A stretch of 64,000 nucleotides of DNA from Caproicibacter sp046707225. GTDB lineage: Bacteria > Bacillota > Clostridia > Oscillospirales > Acutalibacteraceae. The notes below the pieces were generated by a model. The model ran no database searches. It had not been told where the DNA came from and saw only the letters and a list, made by a program, of their open reading frames with translations. Below are positions 50,849 through 59,733 of the stretch, piece by piece. Both the position numbers and the translations under genes were made by a program. The stretch is taken from assembly GCF_046707225.1 (NCBI RefSeq), contig NZ_JBJKOP010000051.1:79022-143021 (forward strand), in the 5' to 3' direction. Numbering within the stretch: position 1 is the stretch's first letter; each line of letters starts with the position of its first letter.

Positions 50849-51880
50849 TCATCCCTCCGTTTCAAATTTACCCCTGCTGTAGTAAAACACCGACGGCGTT
50901 CCCGCGCCCTGCTTCCCGCAGACGGCGGAAACCGTTTTCCCGTCGGAATTGAGCGCGACCATTTGATCGAACGCGTCCGAAACACCGATAGATTCAAAGC
51001 CGAACCCCGTCCATTTGTATGCGTTCAATTCCTTTTTTCCTTCTCTCGTGGATTCCACAGAGATTAGCTCATCCAAGCCGTCTCCATCCAAATCGCAGAA
51101 CACATAATCGTCAAACGGCCTCGACAGTCTTGAACCGAGCCATTTCGGGTAGAGCTTGTTATTGTGAAAATAATAAAGGAACGGTCTTTTGGCGTAGACA
51201 GGATGATATTTTGCCACGGTATACACCCCAAGCGAAACCTCCTTTTTTCCGTCCCCGTCCACATCGCAGACCTGAACCTTCCACGGGTTGAGCTTTTGAA
51301 ACGACGCGTCATAAGTCTTTTTCGTTTTTACACCGTTAAACTCCAAAATGATCAGCCGGTCTCCATACAGGGCGCCCCTCTTTTTCAGCAGAAGGAAAAC
51401 GTCATCGTTTCCGTCTCCGTCATAATCCGTGACAAAGCTGCTGATTGGCGTCGTTGAACCGTCAATTTTATATTCGGTTACTTCCGTGCCGCCGTCAAAT
51501 ATTTTAATTCCCGTTCCAAAGATCAGCACCGCATAACTTTTTCCACCCGCCGTCAGCCTCTCCATTTCAATAGATTTATCTTCCCCGGAATCAACCCAAT
51601 GAAATATGGGAGTTCCCCACACGTTCCCGTGAAAAAGCAGGTGGATTCCCGAAAGGCCGGCCAGTTGATACTCGTCGCCGGAAGCAACCCGCAGCTTTTC
51701 CGTTTTGACCAGGGTATGTGCAAGAAAGACCATGCAGAGCAGAACCGCCGCCAGCAGAACCGCCGCAATTAGGAATCTTTGCTTTCCGGAAATGAGCGAG
51801 ATTCCGTCCGGTTCGGTCAAAAAGCGCTTTTTCACGGTTTTTCTGAATCGGATTTCCACGTGCCCGCTTCTGCTCTCCAT
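50849..51880 (-). CDS. Membrane-anchored FG-GAP/VCBS-like repeat protein
   Basis: 343 residues. Seen: cytosolic start, one span at about 32-55 (FLIAAVLLAAVLLCMVFLAHTLV), then an extracytoplasmic part with three Ca-binding-type repeats: DYDGDGNDDVF, DVDGDGKKEVS and DLDGDGLDELI. These DxDGDGxxD loops are typical of integrin-like beta-propeller repeats. Likely a surface sensor or partner of the DUF3160 lipoprotein (inference). RBS is only purine-rich. Confidence 0.8.
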   Translation of the reverse strand: MESRSGHVEIRFRKTVKKRFLTEPDGISLISGKQRFLIAAVLLAAVLLCMVFLAHTLVKTEKLRVASGDEYQLAGLSGIHLLFHGNVWGTPIFHWVDSGEDKSIEMERLTAGGKSYAVLIFGTGIKIFDGGTEVTEYKIDGSTTPISSFVTDYDGDGNDDVFLLLKKRGALYGDRLIILEFNGVKTKKTYDASFQKLNPWKVQVCDVDGDGKKEVSLGVYTVAKYHPVYAKRPFLYYFHNNKLYPKWLGSRLSRPFDDYVFCDLDGDGLDELISVESTREGKKELNAYKWTGFGFESIGVSDAFDQMVALNSDGKTVSAVCGKQGAGTPSVFYYSRGKFETEG

Positions 51881-52058
51881 CGATTCTCTTTCTCTTCTTC
51901 CATGTTTCCGGAATTGTGGAAAATAATGTATTTTTATTATAGCATAGAATCCATAAGGTTCCCAACAAAAATTAAGGATATAGCCCGGGTCGGGTTACAT
52001 CCTTTTTGTGGAAAACTCGTTTCGCGCTGTCAAAATATGTGCGGAATGAAGTACACTG

Positions 52059-52094
52059 ACTGAGAAGCTTAAATCATCGCCCGAGCTTCTCAGT
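52059..52094. terminator. Hairpin after the metallo-hydrolase gene
   Basis: ACTGAGAAGCT (52059-52069) pairs perfectly with AGCTTCTCAGT (52084-52094), 11 bp. No T-run follows, so termination strength is uncertain. It lies at the left border of the AT-rich accessory island. Confidence 0.5.
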
Positions 52095-52122
52095 CCGCCA
52101 TAACCTCACACTTTTGACATGA

Positions 52123-52926
52123 TCATCTTTCCAAACTCATTGTACGAAATACCTGACAGTATTTTTGGAATCCATCCGATCCAATGATATAAATATTAGG
52201 CATATAAGCTAATCTTTTTCTGGAGTATGCAATGCGTTCCAGACCGTTATCGATCGCCGTATGATTGCTTAAAGCCACATCTACATTTTTGCGCATTGAC
52301 GCATCTACAAAGTAATCCAATGATTTCAGGTACTGTTTCACTTCAGCCTTTGTCCAAGGCGGCGTAGTACCTCCCCATAATGCTGCCATGTGATTTTCTC
52401 CGTTTTCTGTTACGGGAAATATATAACTCAGGCAGCCGGGGGTATGGCCGGGCGTACTGTAGACAAATATTGTCTTGTTGCCTAATGTTATGGTGTCTCC
52501 ATCTTGCAGATAGTGATCAATATCGTAATCTTTCCATGTTTCAGGTCTATCCGGTTTTGTCGGGTGTTCCTGCCAGAAAACATCATCTGCTTTGGAGAGG
52601 TATGTGTCCACATGATATTGTTCAACAAACCATTTACCGCATCCCGTATGGTCAACATGACCATGCGTTAAAACAAGCTTTTTAATGGTGTCCGGATTCC
52701 ATCCCACATCCTTAATTGCAGCTACGATAGCATCAAAAGCTTTTTTCGACGGCCAGATGGCATCAACGATAATCAATCCATCATTCGTCTTTAATACGAA
52801 ACAGTTTGTTTCCTTCTGGGCAACAATCAGCAGGTCGTCGAAAATGAGAGAATGGGTAAAAAATGACATGTCTTCCATTGCCCTGATCGTCTCGCTTGTT
52901 AAGGCCGGTTTCTCTAATCGATTCAT
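52123..52926 (-). CDS. MBL-fold metallo-hydrolase
   Basis: 267 residues. Seen: NDGLIIVDAIWPSKKAFDAIV, the zinc motif THGHVDHTGCGKW, YSTPGHTPGCLSYIFPV for the third His, and LSNHTAIDN near the C-terminus. Resembles the class B3-like/lactonase-type MBL hydrolases with unknown substrate. No signal peptide. First (leftmost) member of the accessory island. Its RBS (AGAGGAG) overlaps the arm of a perfect 9-bp inverted repeat at 52939-52974. Confidence 0.9.
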   Translation of the reverse strand: MNRLEKPALTSETIRAMEDMSFFTHSLIFDDLLIVAQKETNCFVLKTNDGLIIVDAIWPSKKAFDAIVAAIKDVGWNPDTIKKLVLTHGHVDHTGCGKWFVEQYHVDTYLSKADDVFWQEHPTKPDRPETWKDYDIDHYLQDGDTITLGNKTIFVYSTPGHTPGCLSYIFPVTENGENHMAALWGGTTPPWTKAEVKQYLKSLDYFVDASMRKNVDVALSNHTAIDNGLERIAYSRKRLAYMPNIYIIGSDGFQKYCQVFRTMSLER

Positions 52927-52938
52927 TTACTGCGCACT

Positions 52939-52974
52939 CCTCTGTACAATTTATGTTTCAGCTCAGTACAGAGG
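52939..52974 (-). promoter_or_regulatory. Inverted repeat at the metallo-hydrolase RBS
   Basis: CCTCTGTAC (52939-52947) and GTACAGAGG (52966-52974), perfect 9 bp, 18-base loop. On the minus strand the second arm supplies the AGAGG of the Shine-Dalgarno, 12 bases before ATG 52926. May be an RNA switch or a regulator-binding dyad. Confidence 0.45.
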
Positions 52975-53116
52975 TTAAACGGTTCCTGGGGGGCATACGA
53001 TCACTTCCTTGACTGATATCGTCCGACAACTAAATTACAGCGATTGCGCTTCTAATGTGATAATTTCGTGAGGAAGGAGAGACTTCCTGTGCTCATTCAA
53101 CCGAGCTTAGAACTTT

Positions 53117-53542
53117 TTATAATAGCGCAAAATTGGAACTTTCAAAAATTGACTTCATTTGACATAGACAAAAAGGGTGTCCGGAGGGGTCAAACATTAC
53201 TCTCCAGCCATCAGAAAATTGCTCATCTGCGATTGTTGCCCCGCATTTGACTGCATATTCGACCGCTTTTTCCAAATCATTGACCGCGAAATCGAGATGC
53301 GCCATCTGCTGCTGTGTTCCCGGCTTTTCCGGCCACACAGGCGGTTGATACTCAGGATTCCGCTGAAACGTTATCCCCGGATATGCCCCCTGCCCTGCGC
53401 CCGGAGCGCCTATACATACATAGTCCTCATCCTGATACGCTATTTCCCATTTGAGCAGCGCTGCATAGAATTTTGCTAATTCATACGGGTCTTTGCAGTC
53501 CAACGTTAATGCGTACATTTTGATTTTCAGTTCATCACCCAT
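53117..53542 (-). CDS. VOC family protein (glyoxalase/bleomycin-resistance fold)
   Basis: 141 residues from ATG 53542 with TTGGAGG ten bases upstream. Seen: MYALTLDCKDPYELAKFYAALLKWEI, AHLDFAVNDLEKAVEYAVKCGATIADEQF and DPSGHPFCLCQ, the paired beta-alpha-beta-beta-beta units of VOC proteins. Could bind or modify a small toxic compound; no specific substrate is evident. Confidence 0.88.
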   Translation of the reverse strand: MGDELKIKMYALTLDCKDPYELAKFYAALLKWEIAYQDEDYVCIGAPGAGQGAYPGITFQRNPEYQPPVWPEKPGTQQQMAHLDFAVNDLEKAVEYAVKCGATIADEQFSDGWRVMFDPSGHPFCLCQMKSIFESSNFALL

Positions 53543-53641
53543 TAAACGATCGCCTCCAATTATGATAAACAATAGAATTTATTATGAAACAACGCTTACA
53601 AACCATAGTGAAAATCTTATGGCTGCTTTTATTTTTGAGCC

Positions 53642-53914
53642 TTATAGAACTGAGCCGGATGAAATTAAAGCAAGCTTTTCAAGATGACTTAGTTTCTTGA
53701 GAGCTGCCTCCCGCTTTAGTGCCTCCCCCTTTGTAGGAAAGCACTCCGTAAAAACCAGTTCAACGGGCAAGCGAGAGCGTGTATACTTTGCGCCTCTCCC
53801 ACTATTATGGATTGCGGCACGACGGTTCGGGTCAGTTGAGTAGCCGCTATAGACTGTACCGTCGGCGCATAAGAGCATATATGCAAAATGCCCGGTTGTT
53901 GTTTTCATTTTCAT
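53642..53914 (-). CDS. GIY-YIG nuclease family protein
   Basis: 90 residues, the size of the stand-alone UPF0213/YazA-YhbQ group. Seen: GHFAYMLLCADGTVYSGYSTDPNRRAAIHNSGRGAKYTRSR (GIY-YIG-like YMLLC...YSGY with Arg) and ELVFTECFPTKGEALKREAALKKL. Family members may cut branched or damaged DNA; the function of this one is unproven. Confidence 0.9.
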   Translation of the reverse strand: MKMKTTTGHFAYMLLCADGTVYSGYSTDPNRRAAIHNSGRGAKYTRSRLPVELVFTECFPTKGEALKREAALKKLSHLEKLALISSGSVL

Positions 53915-54057
53915 TCTTGTGATTCCTTTTTTCGGCAGAGTAAAATTTCAAATAGCCGTCTTGCCCTGTTGCAGAACTTATAACCATAATGAAAAAGGTT
54001 AGAAGTTAACTCAGTTCGTACTTTGCCAAATGCAGAGCTGTCCGATTTGTTTTCTTT

Positions 54058-54079
54058 GATCTCCTGCGCGCAGGAGATC
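54058..54079. repeat. Perfect 22-bp palindrome
   Basis: GATCTCCTGCG and its exact complement meet without a loop at 54058-54079, 10 bases past the glycosyltransferase stop. No T-run on either side. Confidence 0.6.
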
Positions 54080-54089
54080 ATTACGCAAA

Positions 54090-55337
54090 TCATGCAAGGC
54101 TTTCAAGATAGCGAACCGCATTTTCAACGCCATTCTCCAAATTGATTTTTTTCGCAAGTTCCCCTGCCGTGTGCCGAATTTCGCTGCTGTCCAGATCGAT
54201 GAGCGCATTCGACAAATCATCGGCCGTCATGGTCTTTTCTCTCAGCGGCTTCACGGAACAGCCAAGTTTATAAAGCCGGTTTGCCCAGAACGGCTGGTCT
54301 ACTGAAAACGGAATGACTAACTGCGGTACACCGGCGCACAGTGCTGCAGCCATAGTTCCCACCCCTCCATGGTGAATTGCGCCTTTCGATTTTGCAAAAA
54401 GCAAGTCGTGCGGAGCTTGCTTTGTCACGTAAATCCGCTTGTTGTCCGAATTCAAAATTCCGCTGTTGCCGGACAAAACCACAGCCCGGTTGTCTGTTGC
54501 GGCTAAGGCGGCTTCCAGTTTTCTCATGAATGTATCCGGATCTTTCAGCGGCATACTGCTGAAAGTAACCGCAATCGGCTTTTTTCCGTCCCCCAAAAAA
54601 GCTTCCAAATCAGAGTCAAGGTTACTTTCCGAATGATAGTAGAAAAAGCCGGCAAGAAAAACATGGCCATTCCAGCTTTCTACTTCGGGGAAAAGCAGCG
54701 GACTGACAGGATAGACCGTAGGGATTTCCTTCCCGCTCCGGTCGAACGTGTAGATTCCGGCTTTGCGTTTCGGGAGACCGAGTGTTTTTTCGCGAAAATC
54801 GTTGATATCCTTGATCTGCATTGATTCGGCTTTTCGATTTACCAGGTACGTCATGCGGTTGATTGTTTTTCCAAAATTCGCCGTTGGGGACACGGCAAGA
54901 TTGGGAAACTCCGTGATTGGATAAGAAACGGGGATTGGAGGCATGCTGACACACGGAATTTCAAGACGAACGGCGATGTCCACGGCGCCTAACGCCTTTG
55001 GATGATACACAAGAATATCTGCGTTTTTCGCCCCGTCATAAAAATCGTCCATTGTTTTGCGATAAGCGGGCCGGATAACATTTTTGGAAAGCCGCATGGC
55101 AAGTCCCATATGTTTTAAAGGAGACTCTAAAACGGCCTTACCCTTTGCAGTATTTGCCAGAGCCATTAAATCCAGCGTGGCCTTGTTGAAGTGAATTCCG
55201 TTGCTTTCAATAAACCTTTGAAAGCTTTCGCCCGTGCAGATCGTTGTCTGATGTCCGTGCTTCATCAGGCATTTTGCAAGCGCCACATAAGGCTGTACGT
55301 CCCCGCGTGAACCTAACGTTAAAAAACATATCCGCAT
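54090..55337 (-). CDS. Glycosyltransferase, GT1/GT28-like
   Basis: 415 residues. Seen: N-terminal CFLTLGSRGDVQPYVALAKCLMKHGHQTTICT (the GSRGDVQP signature of sterol/macrolide-type glucosyltransferases), IYVTKQAPHDLLFAKSKGAIHHGGVGTMAAALCAGVPQLVIPFSVDQPFWANRL (donor-binding PSPG-like region). Transfers a sugar from UDP- or dTDP-sugar to a small lipophilic acceptor in the cytosol; inactivation of an antibiotic is one possible role. Single-gene unit in the accessory island. Confidence 0.92.
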   Translation of the reverse strand: MRICFLTLGSRGDVQPYVALAKCLMKHGHQTTICTGESFQRFIESNGIHFNKATLDLMALANTAKGKAVLESPLKHMGLAMRLSKNVIRPAYRKTMDDFYDGAKNADILVYHPKALGAVDIAVRLEIPCVSMPPIPVSYPITEFPNLAVSPTANFGKTINRMTYLVNRKAESMQIKDINDFREKTLGLPKRKAGIYTFDRSGKEIPTVYPVSPLLFPEVESWNGHVFLAGFFYYHSESNLDSDLEAFLGDGKKPIAVTFSSMPLKDPDTFMRKLEAALAATDNRAVVLSGNSGILNSDNKRIYVTKQAPHDLLFAKSKGAIHHGGVGTMAAALCAGVPQLVIPFSVDQPFWANRLYKLGCSVKPLREKTMTADDLSNALIDLDSSEIRHTAGELAKKINLENGVENAVRYLESLA

Positions 55338-55391
55338 TAGAGCCTCCTTATATAAGCCTCCGTTTATCGACCGATAAAATCCAAGTTGAAG

Positions 55392-55850
55392 TCAGTCCTT
55401 TCCTTTTCTCCAACTTTGCAATTCAATAATATTTCCTTCCGGGTCTTTAGCATAGACAAAAACCGCTTCCAGCCCGTCAGGATAGGCCGCAGTAACCAAT
55501 TCCCCGACGCTGCTTCCTCCGGCACGGATAATTTCCTTTAGCGTTGCCTCAACATCATCCACTTCAAAGGCTATATGTGCGATGCCGGGCCGGTTAATTT
55601 CTGCAGGAACAGTCTCTTTCAGTGAATCGTAAGAGAATATTTCCAGGGTTGGATGCTCTTTGTTATAGCCGGGCAAAAGAAGATGTTCCCCTGTAATATG
55701 CGCATCGCTCAAGCCGGTAAGCCCGTCCAGCCACGCTCCGCGCAGGTCCCGTGTCTCGTTGATACTTTCGCAATGAAATACCGTCTTATAAAAATCTATC
55801 AATTTGTTTGCGTTCTTGGCAATGATGTTTGTATGAACATATCGAAACAT
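55392..55850 (-). CDS. VOC family protein, second copy
   Basis: 152 residues. Seen: FRYVHTNIIAKNANKLIDFYKTVFHCE, GIAHIAFEVDDVEATLKEIIRAGGS and VYAKDPEGNIIELQSW, with His and Glu positions as in glyoxalase-I-type metal sites. Only distantly like the VOC protein at 53117-53542. Substrate unknown. Confidence 0.9.
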   Translation of the reverse strand: MFRYVHTNIIAKNANKLIDFYKTVFHCESINETRDLRGAWLDGLTGLSDAHITGEHLLLPGYNKEHPTLEIFSYDSLKETVPAEINRPGIAHIAFEVDDVEATLKEIIRAGGSSVGELVTAAYPDGLEAVFVYAKDPEGNIIELQSWRKGKD

Positions 55851-55872
55851 TACAAGGACTTCCTTTTTTCGT

Positions 55873-56208
55873 TTATTTTAAATCATAATACTTTAAAAAA
55901 GGATTTTCCGTATCGGAAACCTCTTGCAGAACCACTATCGGATCGGATACCAAGCCGAATTTCTCATCTTCAGGGTATGTTACGGCTATGGTCGGGTCAT
56001 TGCCCGCATATGCCATCACGCTATCCATTGTGTCCCATTTTGTGCATAAAAAGAAATGTGCATATTCCCCTTGCTCTACAATTTTCAAATAGGCACCTTT
56101 GTTTCCTTTTATTGAAACGGTATCCTTCACACCTGTTTCATGCTCATATTTTTCAAAGGAGTCCCTCATTTGAATTGGTACAATACCGTGCCATGTTCTC
56201 GAAATCAT
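55873..56208 (-). CDS. Antibiotic biosynthesis monooxygenase (ABM)-domain protein
   Basis: 111 residues. Seen: ISRTWHGIVPIQMRDSFEKYEHET at the N-terminus and EQGEYAHFFLCTKWDTMDSVMAYAGND in the middle, the dimeric alpha-beta-barrel pattern of ABM/heme-oxygenase-like small proteins. No cofactor motif. Role unknown. Confidence 0.8.
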   Translation of the reverse strand: MISRTWHGIVPIQMRDSFEKYEHETGVKDTVSIKGNKGAYLKIVEQGEYAHFFLCTKWDTMDSVMAYAGNDPTIAVTYPEDEKFGLVSDPIVVLQEVSDTENPFLKYYDLK

Positions 56209-56235
56209 TTTTTATCCGTTCCTTTGCATTTGATT

Positions 56236-56304
56236 TTAACATACTCCGTCCAAATAGCATAACTTCATACTATTTCCGCAGTACGGACAAATATCATTAT
56301 TCAT
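56236..56304 (-). pseudogene. Truncated zinc-ribbon remnant
   Basis: ATG 56304 opens a 22-residue frame with ICPYCGNSMKLCYLDGVC and then a stop. The CPYCG...M start is that of short bacterial zinc-ribbon proteins (DUF6487-like), which normally continue for about 60 more residues. It appears to be the stump of such a gene after the nitrilase gene. Confidence 0.4.
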
Positions 56305-56326
56305 TCTGGACAATTTAAGAGATTCG

Positions 56327-57205
56327 CTATTTCCGATAATCCGATCTAATAAATGGTTCTTCAATGCTTTCAGCAACGAGCAGCTTATATTTTTGTGGAT
56401 GGCGGTATGCGTTGCCATGCACCTCGTGACTTCTATATTCTCTGATTTCATCAACCGGATAATCCGCAATAAAAATCCCTTCTCGTTCATCTGCTTCAAA
56501 GATTCGTGTATCTCTTGAACCGGAATCGGCCGGCCCGTATGCAATGCCGTCGAATGCCGAAGAATGGCCGTTGCAGTCAGGCTGGCCTTGTGGGTAATTG
56601 ACAGTCGCAATGCCAACCATGTTTTCGAAGGCTCTCGCCCGAAGCTGCGATAAGCGGTTTATTTCCATCGGGCAGGCGTTTGGAACTAAAATAATTTCAG
56701 CGCCCTTTAACATGAGAATCCTTGCGCTTTCGGGAAATTCCCGATCAAAGCAGATCATGGCGCCGATTTTCACATTACCTTGTTCCGTATTTAAATTGGT
56801 AACGTAAAAATCATCGCCGGCAGTCAACCTGCGTTCCTCGCCAAAATCACAGGTATGTACTTTTGCATAGGTTAGTACTTTGTTCCCGAACCGGTCGATC
56901 AGCAGCAGGGTATTCCGGGGAGATGGTTCATAGTCTTCAAGAAAAGTTATTCCGATCGCCATATTCAACTCTTTTGCCAATTGGGCAAATGAATTGACAA
57001 AGTCACTGTCAGCGGATACGGCACTTCTTCTTAATTCCGCAATATCTTCAGGAATATGATACCCGACGCTCCACATTTCAGGGAACAATGCAATATCCGC
57101 GCCCATGCTTTTTGCCTTTCTGCAATACCTCATTCCCTTTTTCAGATTGCCGTCTAAAGTGTCTTCAGACAGAAGCTGCAATAAAGCTACTTTTAGATTT
57201 TTCAC
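56327..57205 (-). CDS. Carbon-nitrogen hydrolase (nitrilase superfamily)
   Basis: 292 residues. Seen: catalytic Glu in IALFPEMWSVGY, Lys in LTYAKVHTCDFGEE and Cys in GAMICFDREFPESAR, with HGNAYRHPQKY at the C-terminus. Cytosolic amidase or carbamoylase of unknown substrate, resembling omega-amidase / N-carbamoyl hydrolases. Confidence 0.93.
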   Translation of the reverse strand: MKNLKVALLQLLSEDTLDGNLKKGMRYCRKAKSMGADIALFPEMWSVGYHIPEDIAELRRSAVSADSDFVNSFAQLAKELNMAIGITFLEDYEPSPRNTLLLIDRFGNKVLTYAKVHTCDFGEERRLTAGDDFYVTNLNTEQGNVKIGAMICFDREFPESARILMLKGAEIILVPNACPMEINRLSQLRARAFENMVGIATVNYPQGQPDCNGHSSAFDGIAYGPADSGSRDTRIFEADEREGIFIADYPVDEIREYRSHEVHGNAYRHPQKYKLLVAESIEEPFIRSDYRK

Positions 57206-57288
57206 CGCAAGATTACCTCTTTCCGTGTGCGCAGGCTTCCGACGTCAGCAGTAAATAAAGCTTTGGTTCGCTTTCGTTTCCCAGCATT

Positions 57289-57573
57289 TCATTCTGTAGT
57301 CTTTTTTAATAATTTCACAGCATAATCAATGAGAAAAGCCAGAAATAGCGGTATGACAATACTTCCGAAAGATAACGTTGTTCCACCAGATCCATGGGGT
57401 TTATTTACCATGAAAACACTGATGTCCATTCCGTAGCCTATAAGCTGTTCCATTATAAACAGCACTAAAAATATGACTAAAGCTCTAATGTGCCAGCCTT
57501 TCTTCATACAGATAAAGCTTACTGCAAATATGGAAATAAAAGATAAAGCAATGTAAATCCAATGAGGAAACAT
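57289..57573 (-). CDS. Small three-span membrane protein, unknown
   Basis: 94 residues, not recognised. Three hydrophobic segments: IYIALSFISIFAVSFICM, ALVIFLVLFIMEQLIGYGM and IVIPLFLAFLIDYAVKLL, joined by short charged loops, with a Gly-rich KPHGSGGTTLS between the second and third. AT-rich like its neighbours. Plausible as a real small gene because of its even hydrophobic pattern and RBS-like GGAAGGAGCG before ATG 57573. Confidence 0.65.
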   Translation of the reverse strand: MFPHWIYIALSFISIFAVSFICMKKGWHIRALVIFLVLFIMEQLIGYGMDISVFMVNKPHGSGGTTLSFGSIVIPLFLAFLIDYAVKLLKKTTE

Positions 57574-57628
57574 ATATTATTTCGCTCCTTCCAAACAGGA
57601 TGTTTTTTGTGGGATAATTTGTTGTCCG

Positions 57629-58435
57629 TTACCTTACCTTCTGCCCTATATACATAGCATGTTCGGAATAGCTTAAATACTCTTCTCTTTCACATAGCTT
57701 TTCCGCCACTTCCGTCCATTTATCGATTACTTCGTCTGGCTGGCTAAGAATATTTTTCTCACATGGAGAAAGAATGCTTTCCTGTCCAAAAAGATGTTTC
57801 TTTCTCAGCGGAAATCTCGCAAGGAAAGGCAATATGTCTTTTTGCCTGATAAAAAATGCTTTCGTAAAGGCATCCCCTGCGTACGATTTGTCTTTTAAGA
57901 CGGCGTTCAGGAATGTCTGTTCTGAATCCTCCAGTATCAGTTGAGGCATATATTTCATATCATAGATGATACCTGAAAACATTAAAATAAAAGAAATATA
58001 AAGGAATCCTCCGTTTTTCAATAAAGACAAAGCTGAATCCAGTGCGGCAATTCTGTCTTTTTCGCGGAGTAAATGATACATTGGTCCCATAAGAAATATG
58101 TGGTCATACTTGCCATCAAGAATCTTATCAACATCTCTGGCATCTGCGGAAACAGCTTTTATCCCGGTATGCAGTTCTTTGGATTTTTCAAGGGCAAACT
58201 TCACATTTTCTGATGACAGGTCCACCAAAGTAACGTCGCAACCTTTTTGGGTATAATAGATTGAATAGCGCCCCGGTCCTCCGCCGATGTCAAGTATTTT
58301 ATCCCCTGGCTTTATGTATCTGTTCATCATACGAGTCGTCACTATGAATTCAAACGGATGTTTTTCAAGCCTGTCCCATTCCTCTTTTACATCCTGATCA
58401 TAATGTTTCTGGACAATTCTAATATTTTCCTCCAT
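57629..58435 (-). CDS. Class I SAM-dependent methyltransferase
   Basis: 268 residues. Seen: SAM-binding motif I ILDIGGGPGRYSIYYTQKGC, acidic motif VTLVDLSSENV, ALDSALSLLKNGGFLYISF after it, and MGPMYHLL in motif post-II. Small-molecule methyltransferase of the UbiE/ToxR-like group; substrate unknown. Confidence 0.92.
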   Translation of the reverse strand: MEENIRIVQKHYDQDVKEEWDRLEKHPFEFIVTTRMMNRYIKPGDKILDIGGGPGRYSIYYTQKGCDVTLVDLSSENVKFALEKSKELHTGIKAVSADARDVDKILDGKYDHIFLMGPMYHLLREKDRIAALDSALSLLKNGGFLYISFILMFSGIIYDMKYMPQLILEDSEQTFLNAVLKDKSYAGDAFTKAFFIRQKDILPFLARFPLRKKHLFGQESILSPCEKNILSQPDEVIDKWTEVAEKLCEREEYLSYSEHAMYIGQKVR

Positions 58436-58470
58436 TCAGGTGTTCCTCCCCCTACCGTTGACCTGCTTTA

Positions 58471-58986
58471 TCAAAAGAACGTACCAAAATCATCGTCTGG
58501 GATTGGTCGTTCCAAACCAAGTGTTTTAGGCCACATCCCGGTGTCTTCAATAACAAAGCCCATCAGCATTCCCATATGGCTGTGCAAATGCCGATGCTGT
58601 GCTAAAATAAGCGTGAAGCGGGTCCACTCGCACTTTTCCGGCTTTTGCAGCAGAATATTGTCGGTCAGCTCGTCATTGTAGTCGGTGATCTTTCTTTTTA
58701 ACATATCGAAATAGCGCCCGATATCCTCCCGATTGAGTCGTTTCTTGCTCTGTACGTCCAGATTGTTGAGTTCCCTTTCATGAAAAGAGGGCTGAATATA
58801 CACCCTCGGATTGATATACCATTGATCCAGTGAATGCAGCATGTGGTAGATGTGCTTCCACAAAGGCATCTCACAATAGGATTTGTCCCAAAGTTCATCG
58901 GGAATGCAGGCAATGACATTTTCAACTTCCCATAAAGCGCGATTTGTCTCATCTTTGATGATTTCGGCACAGGTCGATTCCTTCAC
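58471..58986 (-). CDS. DinB-like superfamily protein
   Basis: 171 residues, a four-helix bundle by pattern. Metal-ligand histidines are seen in PLWKHIYHMLHSLDQWY and LILAQHRHLHSHMGMLMGF, the DinB/YfiT layout. Such proteins include thiol-dependent S-transferases (for example bacillithiol transferases); which thiol or substrate applies here is unknown. Confidence 0.85.
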   Translation of the reverse strand: MKESTCAEIIKDETNRALWEVENVIACIPDELWDKSYCEMPLWKHIYHMLHSLDQWYINPRVYIQPSFHERELNNLDVQSKKRLNREDIGRYFDMLKRKITDYNDELTDNILLQKPEKCEWTRFTLILAQHRHLHSHMGMLMGFVIEDTGMWPKTLGLERPIPDDDFGTFF

Positions 58987-59089
58987 TTTTTTCGCACCTC
59001 ACTTCATTACATTTTCGCAGGGTTTACACATTCAGAGTATGTTCCAAGCTGACCGTTATGCTCATAATTCCACTGACAATCGAAATTTG

Positions 59090-59653
59090 TCATCGGGAAT
59101 AAGTATATCCTTCTAAATTGACTGTATCTTGTCCACCCCAATTTTTCCCTTCCGTCAGGACTTCCTCTTTTTTGAAGCCATTCTTCATCAGCGCCTTGGA
59201 CGAGTAGACATTCTCCGGCATAACATATGCTTTGATAACGGGGATCTTTACCTCCGCAGACAGATATTCGATTAACAAATCAACGATCTCTGTGGCGATC
59301 CCCTGGTGCCAGTAATTTTCGTTGATGCGGTACCCTATGGTAATCTGTCCGATCCTTTTCTTGTAGTCAAACATCTCTGCCAAACCAACCAGTTTATTCG
59401 GATCACTATGCAAGTAAACTCCGGCAATAATGAATCTCTTTTTCTCAAAATCCCTTCCGCCGAGATTTCGAATGGCAGCCAGCAGATTGCTTTTGCTTTT
59501 TTTGTACAGAAACGGCGGAATATACCGATAAACGTTCTCGTTCTCCGTTATTTCCGCAAGTGCATCTACATCGCTTTCCACCATTCTTCTGACGAACAGT
59601 GTTTTGCTCTCTAAGTATGGGAAAATGCTAAATAATTCCGTCAAATCAATCAC
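59090..59653 (-). CDS. GNAT family N-acetyltransferase
   Basis: 187 residues. Seen: LFVRRMVESDVDALAEI, FIIAGVYLHSDPNKLVGLAEMF, ITIGYRINENYWHQGIATEIVDLLIEYL (acetyl-CoA loop, GIATE in place of Q/RxxGxG/A) and a C-terminal ENVYSSKALMKNGFKKE typical of the RimJ/RimL-like group. Acetylates an amine on a protein or small molecule. Confidence 0.9.
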   Translation of the reverse strand: MIDLTELFSIFPYLESKTLFVRRMVESDVDALAEITENENVYRYIPPFLYKKSKSNLLAAIRNLGGRDFEKKRFIIAGVYLHSDPNKLVGLAEMFDYKKRIGQITIGYRINENYWHQGIATEIVDLLIEYLSAEVKIPVIKAYVMPENVYSSKALMKNGFKKEEVLTEGKNWGGQDTVNLEGYTYSR

Positions 59654-59733
59654 CGATTCCGTTTTATCACTCTATCGTGTTAAATCAATAACTGGATTGT
59701 GGCCCCCAGAGGCATTGCTCCCGCTCAGCTTGC

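Noticed and set aside
53911..54093. 60-codon minus-strand frame between the GIY-YIG and glycosyltransferase genes
   Set aside because: No family resemblance, no convincing RBS, and it contains the perfect palindrome.
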